Assembly (NCBI RefSeq): GCF_000238275.3
Contig: NZ_AHCF03000003.1
Span: 1,302,001-1,366,000, forward strand
DNA: 64,000 bases
Origin: Pseudoalteromonas undina
Lineage (GTDB): Bacteria > Pseudomonadota > Gammaproteobacteria > Enterobacterales > Alteromonadaceae
Reading direction: 5' to 3'
Positions 36,530 through 46,803 of the stretch are shown here, one piece after another. Within the stretch, counting starts at the first letter, position 1; each line of letters starts with the position of its first letter. The notes under the pieces are model-generated. The model did not search any database and was not told the DNA's origin. It saw nothing but the letters and a program-made list of their open reading frames with translations. A program made the position numbers and the translations under genes.

Positions 36530-37168
36530 ATGAAACAAAAAATATTTATTATTGGCTTACCGCGAACCGGTACCACCAGTGTATGTAATGCATTTTTACA
36601 TTTTGGTATACCAACTGCTCATACTGCATACACTACCGCCTGTTTTGATAATGCGGTCGCAATTGCAGACACCCCCATATTTAACGATTTTAAAGTATTA
36701 GATAAATACTATCCTGGCGCAAAATTTATATATTTAGAGCGAGAGCTTACTGCATGGATACCATCAATAAGACAGCTTTTACAACGAATGCACACTAATT
36801 TAACCCGTGCAGATGGTGGCTTTAACATTCATTTAAAGCGCTGTTATTTAAATACATTTAAAGACTTTTCACTAGAGAATATAAATAACGACCAGTATTT
36901 AACTGATTGTTATAACGTACACATTAATAATGCTAAGGCTTATTTTAGTAATCGAGAACAAGATTTTTTAGCGATAGATATAGCTAAACCTAACAGTTTT
37001 AGTCATCTTTGTGATTTTTTAAATATTACCTCTGAGTTAAATGGCTTTGAAAAAATGAATATGGGGGGTAAGGTCACCGCGTGGAATGATATAAAACATC
37101 CATTAAAAATTGAATCGACAGCGAAAGGGCGGATAGATAAACTTTTACCTTATGAGACACAAATTTAA
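36530..37168 (+). CDS. sulfotransferase-family protein
   Basis: The protein has 212 residues. The 5'-phosphosulfate loop is the N-terminal FIIGLPRTGTTSVCNAF. A later LERELTAWIPSI stretch could carry the 3'-phosphate-binding Arg. No signal peptide is present, so it is cytoplasmic and should use PAPS. The acceptor is unknown. It lies closely behind the SBP-like gene. Confidence 0.8.
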   Translation: MKQKIFIIGLPRTGTTSVCNAFLHFGIPTAHTAYTTACFDNAVAIADTPIFNDFKVLDKYYPGAKFIYLERELTAWIPSIRQLLQRMHTNLTRADGGFNIHLKRCYLNTFKDFSLENINNDQYLTDCYNVHINNAKAYFSNREQDFLAIDIAKPNSFSHLCDFLNITSELNGFEKMNMGGKVTAWNDIKHPLKIESTAKGRIDKLLPYETQI

Positions 37169-37236
37169 ACCGCGAGCAAAGATTTTTATTTTTAAATACG
37201 CTAAAATCCACGCATTATTTTATAAGTTGTATCCAT

Positions 37237-37809
37237 ATGTTTGAATTAAAATACCACACGCCATTTGAATGGACCGAAGTTGTTTTAGCCGACTTTGAAA
37301 CTTTTTTACAAGACCACGCTGCTGCTGAAAAAAAAGCATCGGGCATGGCTATGTCTATGCTTTCACATTACCCTGATAAGCGTAAATTAGTTAAAGCTAT
37401 GACTGATTTAGCCTTAGAAGAGTTAATTCATTTCAAGCAAGTGCTGAAATTACTCATTGAGCGTGATACTAATTTAGGTGACGATAAAAAAGACCCTTAC
37501 ATTAAACAAATTCGCGCACACTTTAGACATGGACGCGATGGGTTTTTAATGGATAGGCTACTCGTTGGCGGTGTAATTGAGGCGAGGGGACACGAACGTT
37601 TTTCTTTAGTTGCCGAAGCCTTACCAGAAGGAAAAGAAAAAGATTTTTATGTTGCGATAGCCAAGTCAGAAGAAAAACATAAAAACCTATTTGTTGAACT
37701 TGCTTACGAATACTTTGATAAACAAGAAGTTGATGAACGTTTAGAAGAGTTATTAATAATAGAAGCAGAAATTTGTAAAAATATACCATTTACTGCTGCT
37801 CTACATTAA
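37237..37809 (+). CDS. miaE: tRNA-(ms2io6A)-hydroxylase MiaE
   Basis: The protein has 190 residues and a ferritin-like di-iron helical bundle. Iron ligands are expected in ALEELIHFKQV (Glu-x-x-His) and KSEEKHKNLF (Glu-x-x-His), with further Glu ligands in the other helices (EARGHERF). MiaE hydroxylates ms2i6A37 of tRNAs reading U-initial codons. This matches the family over its whole length. Confidence 0.93.
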   Translation: MFELKYHTPFEWTEVVLADFETFLQDHAAAEKKASGMAMSMLSHYPDKRKLVKAMTDLALEELIHFKQVLKLLIERDTNLGDDKKDPYIKQIRAHFRHGRDGFLMDRLLVGGVIEARGHERFSLVAEALPEGKEKDFYVAIAKSEEKHKNLFVELAYEYFDKQEVDERLEELLIIEAEICKNIPFTAALH

Positions 37810-37992
37810 TACCTAACCACGGCATGTTGACATCAAGTTAGCATGCCAATATAAGTACTTCCCTCTATTGTTATGAAAAATATTGTTTAATAACGCATAA
37901 CTAGATCAACTTAACTGCACTTAGTTAACACTGCCTAACAATAAACAGCTATTATCATTTTAATGTATAGCTTGCTTTAAGGACGTGAACCG

Positions 37993-38961
37993 ATGCAACC
38001 AATTAATCATATTGCCGTGCTTACCTCTGGAGGTGATGCTCCAGGGATGAACACCGCTTTATTTGCCATCGTAAAAACCGCTCAACAACAAGGCATAAAA
38101 GTGTCAGGCGTTCGAAAAGGATATGAGGGTTTAATTGATAATGATTTAGTGACACTTGATTGCAAAAACCTGCAACAAAGTATGCACTTGGGCGGTACCG
38201 TTTTAAAAACCGCACGTAGTGAAAGGTTTAGAACTGAGACAGGCAGACAGCAAGCTTTAGCTACAATTGAACATAATAATATTGATGCATTAATTGTCAT
38301 AGGTGGCGATGGCTCTTTTAGAGGCTGTTTATGGTTATCACACATAACCAATATCCCTTATATTGGTATTCCCGGCACCATAGATAACGATATTGCAGGC
38401 ACAGACTACACCTTAGGATTTGATACGGCAGTAAACACATCAATGCAATGTATTGATAATATTAGAGATACAGCAGAATCTCATAATAGGGTGTTTGTTA
38501 TTGAAGTTATGGGGCGTGATTCCGGATATATTGGCACTTATGCCGGTTTAACCTCTGGTGCCGATTCAGTATTGATCCCTGAAAATGACAAAGATATCGA
38601 TGATTTATTGCTAAAGATTAGCGATTATCATAGCGAACACGCATTTATCGTGGTGGTATCTGAGGGGGATGAAAATGGTGTTGAATATGTATGTGAAAAA
38701 ATAACTGCCGTAAATTCAAGTATAGATTTACGTGTAACTAAGCTAGGGCACTTACAGCGCGGCGGAAACCCATCGGCTGCGGATCGTATGCTAGCAATAA
38801 AATTAGGCGTACACAGTGTTAAGGCTTTATGTGCTGGAGAAAGCGCTAAAATGGTGGGTATTTTAAATAACACAGTTTCAAATACTTCTATGCAAGATGT
38901 TGTAAAACAACATGTTATAAATGAAGAGCTGCAAGGGCTGTTATCTATTTTTTGCCGCTAA
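37993..38961 (+). CDS. pfkA: ATP-dependent 6-phosphofructokinase
   Basis: The protein has 322 residues. The ATP-binding signature is LTSGGDAPGMN, and IGGDGSFRG has Gly at the position where PPi-dependent enzymes have Asp, which supports ATP use. GIPGTIDNDI carries the catalytic Asp region and LGHLQRGGNP binds fructose 6-phosphate. It phosphorylates fructose 6-phosphate in glycolysis. AAGGAC lies upstream of the ATG. Confidence 0.95.
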   Translation: MQPINHIAVLTSGGDAPGMNTALFAIVKTAQQQGIKVSGVRKGYEGLIDNDLVTLDCKNLQQSMHLGGTVLKTARSERFRTETGRQQALATIEHNNIDALIVIGGDGSFRGCLWLSHITNIPYIGIPGTIDNDIAGTDYTLGFDTAVNTSMQCIDNIRDTAESHNRVFVIEVMGRDSGYIGTYAGLTSGADSVLIPENDKDIDDLLLKISDYHSEHAFIVVVSEGDENGVEYVCEKITAVNSSIDLRVTKLGHLQRGGNPSAADRMLAIKLGVHSVKALCAGESAKMVGILNNTVSNTSMQDVVKQHVINEELQGLLSIFCR

Positions 38962-38988
38962 CGACTAATTAAATAGGAGTAATGAACA

Positions 38989-39414
38989 ATGCGAGATAAT
39001 AAAAATTATAAAATGACAATTATTAAAGGTATTACAATAAGTTTTTTATTAGCCGGTTCAACAGTCGTATTGGCCAAAGATGATTGTGCAGATTTAACGG
39101 GATGTGCGAAAAAAGCCTGTGAAGTTAACCTCGAGTTATTAGCTTCAAAACGCCAAGGTAATTCATACAAAGTTGCAGGTCTCAATAAAGCACTTAATAA
39201 CATAAACGCATATTGTACCAATGATGGATTAAAAGCAGAGTTACAACAAAAAATAGATGATACAAATTCAGAAATTGAAGAATATAAAATCGATCTTAAA
39301 AAAGCTAAGCGCCAAGGTAAGCATGACAAAGTTGAAAAGTATCAGCAAAAGCTAAACGACGAAACTAAACAGCTTAAGCAATTAATTGATGAGCTAAATA
39401 GTTTGGTTGATTAA
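38989..39414 (+). CDS. DUF1090 exported protein
   Basis: The protein has 141 residues with a signal peptide ending near residue 29 (VVLAKDD). The four-cysteine N-terminal part (DDCADLTGCAKKACEV, then AYCTNDG) and the long lysine/glutamate coiled-coil that follows are the DUF1090 pattern. It would be periplasmic; the role is unknown. Start 38989 has AGGAG nine bases upstream; ATG 39013 is an alternative with a more typical signal. Confidence 0.8.
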   Translation: MRDNKNYKMTIIKGITISFLLAGSTVVLAKDDCADLTGCAKKACEVNLELLASKRQGNSYKVAGLNKALNNINAYCTNDGLKAELQQKIDDTNSEIEEYKIDLKKAKRQGKHDKVEKYQQKLNDETKQLKQLIDELNSLVD

Positions 39415-39770
39415 AATGTCATTACAGAGTTTTTATATTTAATAAAGTAGAGCATTTTATTGAATATAAATATTATGCGATAAAAGGGCTAAAATACCGT
39501 GTTTGTAAGTGACCTAATTGCCGACAGTTAGTTTGATTAAGTATATTTCTATCGCATTTAACATAATATAAATTATAGGTAGTAGTATTTAAGTGCATGT
39601 GCGGCGCTCTATTTTAATAACTTCAAGCTCACTAAGTCCAATACTAGACGGTATCGGACATTGGATGCATTTAAACGACTATTACGGTAATTCATAGTTA
39701 TCACCTTGAGGTTCCTTAATGCTTGGCTTAATATTAAACCATAAGCCGTAAAAAATGTTGAAGTATTCAT
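39415..39770. other. intergenic region before the response-regulator operon
   Basis: This 356-base AT-rich gap holds the promoter of the operon that follows. I see no clear operator, hairpin or small gene. Confidence 0.4.
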
Positions 39771-40154
39771 ATGGAATTTGTACGCCCACTCGAACCTATT
39801 TTAATCATTGATGATGTTAAACAGATCCGTGCTGATTTAAGCCAAGTGTTAGCCGGCTTAGGTTTTGATGACATTATTGAGTGTGATAATTTTGATTGTG
39901 CTAAACCCTTACTTAGCGAAAAATCACCCAACGTTATATTTTTAGATGTTGATTTACCTGATTCTGAAAGCATCGAAATTTTAGAGTCGATCAATAACGA
40001 GCACCCACATGCTCATGTGGTTATGTGCTCAGGCCATAATAGTTTTGAGACCGTACAAAATACTTGGGAACTTGGCGCAAAAGAATTTATAGCCAAGCCT
40101 TTCAACGCGCAAAAAGTTGATGCCGTAATGAAACGTTTAGAACTGATAGATTAA
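39771..40154 (+). CDS. single-domain response regulator
   Basis: The protein has 127 residues, a receiver domain with no output domain. The acidic pair is Asp14-Asp15, the phosphoacceptor is Asp59 (VIFLDVDLPDS), and the conserved Lys lies in FIAKPF. No histidine kinase is nearby. It lies eight bases before the MoxR gene and may act as a switch on that cluster; this link is inferred only from position. Confidence 0.87.
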   Translation: MEFVRPLEPILIIDDVKQIRADLSQVLAGLGFDDIIECDNFDCAKPLLSEKSPNVIFLDVDLPDSESIEILESINNEHPHAHVVMCSGHNSFETVQNTWELGAKEFIAKPFNAQKVDAVMKRLELID

Positions 40155-40162
40155 AGGACATT

Positions 40163-41068
40163 ATGCAGCACCTAGTTACCACTATTATTGATGACCTATC
40201 TACCGTTATATTTGGCAAGCAACAACAAATAAAATTAGCATTAACCTGTTTGTTTAGCGAAGGCCATTTACTAATTGAAGACTTACCAGGTATGGGTAAA
40301 ACCACTTTATCGCATGCATTAGCTGCTGTTTTGGGTTTGTCGTATCAGCGTATTCAATTTACTAGCGATTTATTACCCGCTGATATTATTGGTACCAATA
40401 TTTTTAATAATAAAGAACATAGTTTTTCATTTCATAAAGGCCCAATTTTTAGCCAAGTAGTACTTGCTGATGAAATAAATCGTGCGGGTCCTAAAACCCA
40501 AAGTGCGTTATTAGAAGCCATGGAAGAACAACAAGTGACCGTAGATGGAGAAAAGTACCCGCTCCCTACTCCGTTTTTTGTTATTGCTACTCAAAACCCT
40601 TTATATCAAGCAGGGACTTATCCGCTGCCAGAATCGCAATTAGATCGTTTTTTAATGCGTATAAGCTTAGGCTTTCCACCTAAAAACGCTGAAAAAAGAT
40701 TACTATTAAACAATCAAAAGCGCGATTACTCCCAATTACCACAGCGAATTAACCAGCAACAACTTAAACAAATACAAGAATCTATAGCTAATATTACGCT
40801 AAGCGCTGCGGTTATTGATTATATAATTGAATTAGTGACTTACACACGTGAGGCTCAATCGTTAGCTGCTTCGCTTTCACCAAGAGCCAGTATGGCGCTG
40901 GCAAAATCTGCAAGGGCATGGGCCTATATTGAAGGTCGAGACTTTGTTCTACCTGAAGATGTACAAGCGGTATTTTCTAGTGTGTGCCAGCATCGATTAG
41001 GTTTGCATGGTGAGTCTGGCAAAAACCAAATTGCAGACATTTTAAAACATGTTTTAGTGCCCGTTTAG
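40163..41068 (+). CDS. MoxR-family AAA+ ATPase
   Basis: The protein has 301 residues. Walker A is GMGKTT in LIEDLPGMGKTTLSHAL. Walker B is VVLADEINRAGPKTQSALLEAMEE, and sensor 1 is FFVIATQNP. MoxR ATPases act as chaperones, often assembling complexes together with DUF58 proteins. It is the first gene of a MoxR-DUF58-transglutaminase operon, preceded by AAAGGA. Confidence 0.93.
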   Translation: MQHLVTTIIDDLSTVIFGKQQQIKLALTCLFSEGHLLIEDLPGMGKTTLSHALAAVLGLSYQRIQFTSDLLPADIIGTNIFNNKEHSFSFHKGPIFSQVVLADEINRAGPKTQSALLEAMEEQQVTVDGEKYPLPTPFFVIATQNPLYQAGTYPLPESQLDRFLMRISLGFPPKNAEKRLLLNNQKRDYSQLPQRINQQQLKQIQESIANITLSAAVIDYIIELVTYTREAQSLAASLSPRASMALAKSARAWAYIEGRDFVLPEDVQAVFSSVCQHRLGLHGESGKNQIADILKHVLVPV

Positions 41069-41072
41069 ATCA

Positions 41073-42062
41073 ATGGGTATTTTAAAATTAAAACGCCCTA
41101 CTTTTATTCATGCTATAAAAAGTACAATTTTAACGACTTTATTAAAAAATAAGCACAAAAAAAATAGCATCACTTTAACGCATAATACTATTTATGTTTT
41201 GCCTTCCACACTGGGTGTATATTTTACGATTGTTGCACTATTAAATTTTGTAATGGGAATTAATTATCAAAATAATTTAATACTGTTTATGGCGTATTTA
41301 ATGTTTGTGATTATTATTTTTGCCTTGTTGTTAGGTTATAGCAACGCTAAAGGCTTAACTGTCAGCTTTAAGAATACTATTGAGAGTTATGCGCCACAGC
41401 CACCTCAATTAGTGTGGCAAATAAAATCAAACGACACATGTCAGTCAATCACCTTAAGTTATCCCAATAATTTAGAACAAGACTGCTATATAGAGAGTGT
41501 TAAAGCCGATACCATACAATGTCAGTTACCATTGCCTTATTTAAAGCGCGGACGCTATTTACTAAAGCCAATAAAAATTGCTAGTAATTATCCATTTGGT
41601 TTGGTGAGTGTATGGAGCTATATTCAACCAGATCATACCGTTTATGTTTACCCTTCAATTATTAAAACACCAAATCAAAAACAATTAAGCCAAATGACTG
41701 CTAATGATGATGAAGGAGCTGAAAAACATCTAGGCGATGACGAATTTGAAAGTTTAATTACCCATTTGCCAGAAATGGGGTTGCAGCGAGTTTCGTGGAA
41801 ACACTACGCAAAAACTCAGCAATTATTAGTAAAACAATTTAGTGATTTTAAATCTGCCGATACACAATTTGACTTTAATTTAATGACAGGCGATACCGAG
41901 CAACGCTTAGGGCAATTGTGTTACCTAGTATGCCAAGCGTTTGAAAGCGACATTAATTACTCGATGAAATTGCCCAATAAATCCATAGAAAATGGATCAG
42001 GTAAGCTTCATCTGCAACGCTGCTTACAAGCCTTAAGTAATGTAGGCGCTGATTATGAATGA
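41073..42062 (+). CDS. DUF58 membrane-anchored protein
   Basis: The protein has 329 residues. Two membrane helices lie at about 48-85 and the rest is soluble. The DUF58 signature LQRVSWKHYAKTQQLLVKQF is near residue 245. These proteins have a von Willebrand-like fold and work with MoxR ATPases. It overlaps the transglutaminase gene downstream by eight bases. Confidence 0.87.
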   Translation: MGILKLKRPTFIHAIKSTILTTLLKNKHKKNSITLTHNTIYVLPSTLGVYFTIVALLNFVMGINYQNNLILFMAYLMFVIIIFALLLGYSNAKGLTVSFKNTIESYAPQPPQLVWQIKSNDTCQSITLSYPNNLEQDCYIESVKADTIQCQLPLPYLKRGRYLLKPIKIASNYPFGLVSVWSYIQPDHTVYVYPSIIKTPNQKQLSQMTANDDEGAEKHLGDDEFESLITHLPEMGLQRVSWKHYAKTQQLLVKQFSDFKSADTQFDFNLMTGDTEQRLGQLCYLVCQAFESDINYSMKLPNKSIENGSGKLHLQRCLQALSNVGADYE

Positions 42063-44028
42063 GATAAAAAATCAACGCGTTATAAATTTTTCTCTGTCAT
42101 TTATTTACTTAGGTTTAGTGAGCTTTTTTATAGAACACTTGCCCCTACCCTTTATTATTATGCTTAGCGTGTTATGTGGTTGGAATATTTATTTAACTCT
42201 TAAACACAAACAAAAGCCCAATGCGTGGCTGGCCAACGGACTCGCTGCAATAGCATTAATTATTATGCTCAGCAGTGTTGGCTTTAAAGATACCGTGGTG
42301 CTGTTTGTTGCCATGCTTTTGCTGTCATGCGTTTTTAAATTACTACAGGCAAAAACAAAGCAGCATTATCAATTGATCATCACCCTCACATTCTTCTCAC
42401 TTTCAGCAGTGTATTTGTTTAGCCAAACTATTTTTACCACTTTAATTATTAGTACACTGTATATTTTAAATTTTGCTGTACTTGGGTTACTTGAATCTAG
42501 TCATAGTTTAAAACTGTCATCAAAACAAAGTGCTAAACTAATATTTCTGGCTTTTCCTTTGGCAGTTGTACTCTTAATATTTTTACCAAAACTTCCTGCA
42601 TTTTGGCAATTCCCTGGCCCTAAAATGGCACAAACAGGCCTATCGGAACAAGTAGACCCATTTGATATTGCAAAGTTATCAAACTCCGATGAGTTGGTTT
42701 TTAGAGCGAAGTTTGATGATAACTCAGTCTCTACCCCTTATTATTGGCGCGCTATTGTACATGATGAATTTGACGGTAAAACTTGGAAAACATCTTCGTT
42801 TTTAAAACAAGCAATGATGTTACCAAGCCAAAATAGCAGCAATGGAAATACCACTCAATACTCAATAATTGCTGAGCCAGCAATGGCTGATTGGTTATAT
42901 GGGCTTGGCTATGCCAGTAGTAACAATGAAAATGTAGTTTCCAATTCAGTGGGTTTACTGCGTAAAAAACAATATAAATCCAAAGTGTTACAATATTCTG
43001 TTAGTACTAAACCATTATCGACTAAGAAGCTTAATAGCGTAGAGCAGCTTTTTTATAAAACGCTTACTGTGAGTAATAATCAAAAAAGTTATCAACTTGC
43101 GCAACAGTTAAAAAACAGAAGTGCTAACGCTGATGAGCTTTTTAATAAACTGTTAGATTATTTTTCGCAAAATAGTTTCAGTTACACTCTTACGCCAACA
43201 CCTATGCGCGGTGATGATACGCTTGATCAATTTATGTTTAATAATAAACGTGGCTTTTGTGGTCATTATGCCAGTGCAGCTGCCTTTATTTTTAGAAGTG
43301 CTGGCGTTCCAGCGCGGGTAGTAAGCGGATATTTAGGCGGAGAGCATAATCAAAACAATGACTATATTACCGTTCGTCAATACGATGCGCATGCTTGGGT
43401 TGAGGTATATACTAATGCAGGCTGGAGAATATTTGATGCAACAGCGGTTGTTGCGCCCGAACGATTAAATGGTTCTTTATCACAGAGTGCTGCATTAAAT
43501 GATGAATTTAAAAATAATATTAATTTTGGTTTAGTTAGCTTAAGTAATTATGCTGCCATAAACTGGCTTCGCCTTGAATTAGAAAACCTCGATTATCAAT
43601 GGTCTAGTTGGGTGCTGGGATTTGATAAAAATAAACAACAAGATTTATTAGCGTCCCTGTTTGGTATCACTTATGTTTGGTTAGTACCGCTTGGAGTTAT
43701 TATTGTTTTAATTTTAAGTTTTAGTGCTTATTTTATTTATATGAACCGCCCCAAGGCAACAACCAAACAACCTCCGCTGGTAAAAGAGTATTATCAAATA
43801 CTCAGTTGGGCTAATAAGCACACTATAAACTACCCTAAAAATGCTACGCCTATTCAAACATTACAACACATTAGTCAACAAGCCCCCTATGCAGAGCAAC
43901 AAATAACCACCTTTTGTCACTTATTTGAGCAAGTGCGCTATGCAAGGCAACCATTTACCAAAGAACGTAAAAATCAGGCTAAAGATCTGATAAAATTAAT
44001 TAAATCTATAAAACAGAGAAATCTATGA
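42055..44028 (+). CDS. TgpA-type transglutaminase membrane protein
   Basis: The protein has 657 residues. About six to seven N-terminal helices (to about residue 190) are followed by a large periplasmic part. The transglutaminase core has Cys in [20 protein letters not shown], His in DAHAWVEVY and Asp in IFDATA. A final membrane helix (about 545-565) and a cytoplasmic tail follow. TgpA in Pseudomonas aeruginosa is essential and has the same MoxR/DUF58 neighbours. It overlaps the antiporter gene by four bases. Confidence 0.9.
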   Translation: MNEIKNQRVINFSLSFIYLGLVSFFIEHLPLPFIIMLSVLCGWNIYLTLKHKQKPNAWLANGLAAIALIIMLSSVGFKDTVVLFVAMLLLSCVFKLLQAKTKQHYQLIITLTFFSLSAVYLFSQTIFTTLIISTLYILNFAVLGLLESSHSLKLSSKQSAKLIFLAFPLAVVLLIFLPKLPAFWQFPGPKMAQTGLSEQVDPFDIAKLSNSDELVFRAKFDDNSVSTPYYWRAIVHDEFDGKTWKTSSFLKQAMMLPSQNSSNGNTTQYSIIAEPAMADWLYGLGYASSNNENVVSNSVGLLRKKQYKSKVLQYSVSTKPLSTKKLNSVEQLFYKTLTVSNNQKSYQLAQQLKNRSANADELFNKLLDYFSQNSFSYTLTPTPMRGDDTLDQFMFNNKRGFCGHYASAAAFIFRSAGVPARVVSGYLGGEHNQNNDYITVRQYDAHAWVEVYTNAGWRIFDATAVVAPERLNGSLSQSAALNDEFKNNINFGLVSLSNYAAINWLRLELENLDYQWSSWVLGFDKNKQQDLLASLFGITYVWLVPLGVIIVLILSFSAYFIYMNRPKATTKQPPLVKEYYQILSWANKHTINYPKNATPIQTLQHISQQAPYAEQQITTFCHLFEQVRYARQPFTKERKNQAKDLIKLIKSIKQRNL

Positions 44029-45347
44029 ACGCAGTTATTATAGGCGTTATTTTAATGCTGGGACTCACTTTGGTCCGCGTAAATGTGATTGTTGCAATGA
44101 CAATAAGTGCGCTTGTTGCCGGATTAACCGCAGGCATGGGCTTAAAAGAAAGTATTGATGCTTTTAATTCTGGCTTATCATCAGGCGCCGAAATTGCTTT
44201 AAGCTATGCGATGCTAGGTGCATTTGCCGTCGCTATCTCTAAGTCAGGCTTAACGCGTATTTTGGCTGCTAAGTTACTCGCTAAAGTAAATGCTCAAACA
44301 GGCTCTAGTGAAACCATATTAAGCTACTTTATTCTGTTTATTATTTTGATTTGTGCTATTTCTTCTCAAAACTTGGTGCCGGTGCATATCGCTTTTATTC
44401 CCATTTTGATCCCGCCGCTGCTTGTTGTGTTTAATAAACTGCGATTAGATAGACGTGCCATTGCTTGTATTTTAACCTTTGGTTTAGCCACCTCGTATAT
44501 GGTGCTGCCGTATGGTTTTGGGGGTATTTATTTATACTCAATATTACATAAAAACCTAGTTGATAATGGCCTTGAGATTGTTAATACCAGTGTCCCTTTA
44601 GCAATGATAATTCCAGCTATTGGTATGTTTGTCGGCTTGTTGATTGCCCTATTTATTAGTTATCGAAAACGCCGTGAATACACAAGCACAGCATTAACTG
44701 TGCAAAGCCAACAAGCTGATGTTGAAAACCCAAAAAAGGTAATGCTAGTTGGTTTATTTGCCGTGCTTGCATCACTCATTGCTCAAAATGCCAGTGGCTC
44801 AATGATATTAGGTGGCCTAGTCGGGGTGGTTATATTTAGTGTATTTGGTGTTGTTAAGTGGGAAGAAAACGGCGACGTATTTAGTAAGGGTGTTGCCATG
44901 ATGGCAATGATTGGTTTTATTATGATTTCAGCGCAAGGTTTTGCTGCGGTAATGAAAGAAACCGGACACGTTGCTAGCCTAGTCCATAGCAGCGCCGCCA
45001 TTTTTGACGGTAATAAACCCATAGCAGCCGCAGTAATTTTATTGGTCGGCTTATTTATAACTATGGGCATTGGTAGTTCATTTTCAACTGTGCCAATAAT
45101 TGCCACTTTATTTGTGCCTTTATGTTTAGAGCTAAACTTTTCTGTTATGGCAACCGCTGCGCTTGTTGGTACTGCAGGCGCATTAGGCGATGCTGGCTCC
45201 CCTGCCTCTGACTCTACGCTAGGGCCAACATCAGGACTTAATGCTGACGGACAACACGACCACATTTGGGATTCGGTTGTGCCAACCTTTATTCACTTTA
45301 ATATTCCGTTATTGGTGTTTGGCTGGATAGCCGCTATGGTTTTATAA
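44025..45347 (+). CDS. Na+/H+ antiporter family protein (NhaC/YuiF-like)
   Basis: The protein has 440 residues and about eleven membrane helices. The antiporter family marks are [19 protein letters not shown] and [32 protein letters not shown], with charged residues inside the membrane region that are unusual for a simple channel. Family members exchange Na+ for H+, but the true ion is not tested here. It is the last gene of the MoxR operon by overlap (ATGA). Confidence 0.8.
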   Translation: MNAVIIGVILMLGLTLVRVNVIVAMTISALVAGLTAGMGLKESIDAFNSGLSSGAEIALSYAMLGAFAVAISKSGLTRILAAKLLAKVNAQTGSSETILSYFILFIILICAISSQNLVPVHIAFIPILIPPLLVVFNKLRLDRRAIACILTFGLATSYMVLPYGFGGIYLYSILHKNLVDNGLEIVNTSVPLAMIIPAIGMFVGLLIALFISYRKRREYTSTALTVQSQQADVENPKKVMLVGLFAVLASLIAQNASGSMILGGLVGVVIFSVFGVVKWEENGDVFSKGVAMMAMIGFIMISAQGFAAVMKETGHVASLVHSSAAIFDGNKPIAAAVILLVGLFITMGIGSSFSTVPIIATLFVPLCLELNFSVMATAALVGTAGALGDAGSPASDSTLGPTSGLNADGQHDHIWDSVVPTFIHFNIPLLVFGWIAAMVL

Positions 45348-45353
45348 TTATTT

Positions 45354-45377
45354 AAAGGCGTGCATTGCACGCCTTTT
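45354..45377 (+). terminator. terminator after the antiporter gene
   Basis: The stem AAAGGCGTGC / GCACGCCTTT has a tiny loop and is followed by T residues, just after the operon's last stop codon. Confidence 0.75.
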
Positions 45378-45544
45378 TATTAGTCTCATTTATTACTTTA
45401 ATACGCCCTCCTCATTGAAAAACTAATACTTTTTATCTTATTCAATTGCTAAGTTGCCCATAAGATAAATATAGTATGATGTGTTCTTTGTGGTTAATAA
45501 TATAAGCACAAATCATGGTGCTTATATTGTTTTTACTTTAGGTG

Positions 45545-45979
45545 TTATAACTCAAAACCATGCAGCATTTTGTCACACACGACAGGTGTTGGCCTGTGGT
45601 TATCATCAACAGCAACAAAGGTAAAGCTGCCTGTAATAGCTGAGTGCTTGTTATCTTTGTGCATAGTTTCTAGAAATATTTCAACATCCACTTTTAAACT
45701 GGTATTCCCCACATGCGATACCTTTGATATCAATTCAGCAAATGAACCAGCAGGAATAGCTTCTTTAAAATCGACTCTATCTGATGAAATAGTTACTAAT
45801 GGTTTACGGCAAAAACGGGTGGCAGCTATAAAAGCAACTTCATCCATCCATGCTAATGCGTCACCACCAAATAGCGTATTATGATGGTTAGTACGCCCAG
45901 GAAATACGGCCTTAGTTACCGAAGTGGTCGAATCTTTTATACGTTGCGCAATAATGGCTTCGCGCTCTACTTGAGTCAT
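45545..45979 (-). CDS. acyl-CoA thioesterase, hot-dog fold
   Basis: The protein has 144 residues. The hot-dog signature HHNTLFGGDALAWMDEVAFIAA is near residue 32, with the catalytic Asp in this helix. SSDRVDFKEAIPAGSF matches the acyl-CoA thioesterase family to which YciA belongs. It hydrolyses acyl-CoA thioesters in the cytoplasm. It lies six bases from the M23 peptidase gene in the same direction. Confidence 0.9.
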   Translation of the reverse strand: MTQVEREAIIAQRIKDSTTSVTKAVFPGRTNHHNTLFGGDALAWMDEVAFIAATRFCRKPLVTISSDRVDFKEAIPAGSFAELISKVSHVGNTSLKVDVEIFLETMHKDNKHSAITGSFTFVAVDDNHRPTPVVCDKMLHGFEL

Positions 45980-45984
45980 AATCT

Positions 45985-46803
45985 CTACTTTTTGTTAGCT
46001 AATGTGTCTTGCATTAATAATGCAGGGTCAAGGCGTTCACCTTGCCAATTAAATCGCCAATCTAAATGCGGCCCAGTTACACGGCCCGTAGCACCTATTT
46101 CAGCTACCTTTGTACCTTGTTCAATCTTCTGCCCTACTTTTACATCAAGCTTACTTAAATGAATATAAGTAGAAGTAACCCCATGCCCATGATCTAAAAT
46201 CAAAGTACCACCAGAGTAATATAAATCTGGTTCAGCAAATACTACCGTCCCGCTGATCGGAGCATACACAGGTGAACCTGTTTTGTTTGCTATATCTAAA
46301 CCAAAGTGTGGCCTGCGAGGTTCGCCATTGAAGTAACGTTGGCTACCATAAACACCTGAAATGCGTCCTTTTGCAGGCCTAAGTACTGGCTGTAAAAAGT
46401 ATTCTAAATCAGAGTTAACAGCCCGTGCTTTTCGTACTGCGATCGCTTCACGGCTAATACGTTCACTTACCGCTTTTGGCGGCGATACGTATTTTTTAGC
46501 AACACCGGTAATTTTATCTATATCGTAATCGCGAAGAGTAATAACTAAATCTTGGCTGTGGCTTTTACCGGTTTTATCTACCCAGCTTAATGTATGTACA
46601 GGTTTTGCATCACGGCCAAAACCAAATACAAATAACCCATTATCAGCAAGTTTTAACGACTTACCATTGAGGGTTACCGACTTAGCGTTATCTAATTGCC
46701 CTGTTACTAGGCCGCCTTGAGTTAAATGCCCTTTTAGCTCAAGCGCTATAGCACTAAAGCTAGTTGATACAATTAACGCCGAAACGAATAAGGATTTAAG
46801 CAT
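45985..46803 (-). CDS. M23-family metallopeptidase
   Basis: From ATG 46803 the protein has 272 residues. The frame is open ten codons further, but this start gives a proper signal peptide (MLKSLFVSALIVSTSFSAIA). Metal ligands are His and Asp in HFGLDIANKTG and His in GPHLDWRFNW; the usual HLH is HLD here, a variant seen in related proteins. An N-terminal beta-rich domain of about 100 residues precedes the peptidase. It should cut peptidoglycan cross-bridges or activate amidases. It overlaps the upstream PTPS-like gene by eight bases. Confidence 0.88.
   Translation of the reverse strand: MLKSLFVSALIVSTSFSAIALELKGHLTQGGLVTGQLDNAKSVTLNGKSLKLADNGLFVFGFGRDAKPVHTLSWVDKTGKSHSQDLVITLRDYDIDKITGVAKKYVSPPKAVSERISREAIAVRKARAVNSDLEYFLQPVLRPAKGRISGVYGSQRYFNGEPRRPHFGLDIANKTGSPVYAPISGTVVFAEPDLYYSGGTLILDHGHGVTSTYIHLSKLDVKVGQKIEQGTKVAEIGATGRVTGPHLDWRFNWQGERLDPALLMQDTLANKK

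Noticed and set aside
44783..45265. 160-codon frame antisense to the antiporter gene
   Set aside because: A shadow of a strongly conserved membrane protein gene; low-complexity Ala/Pro/Thr product.
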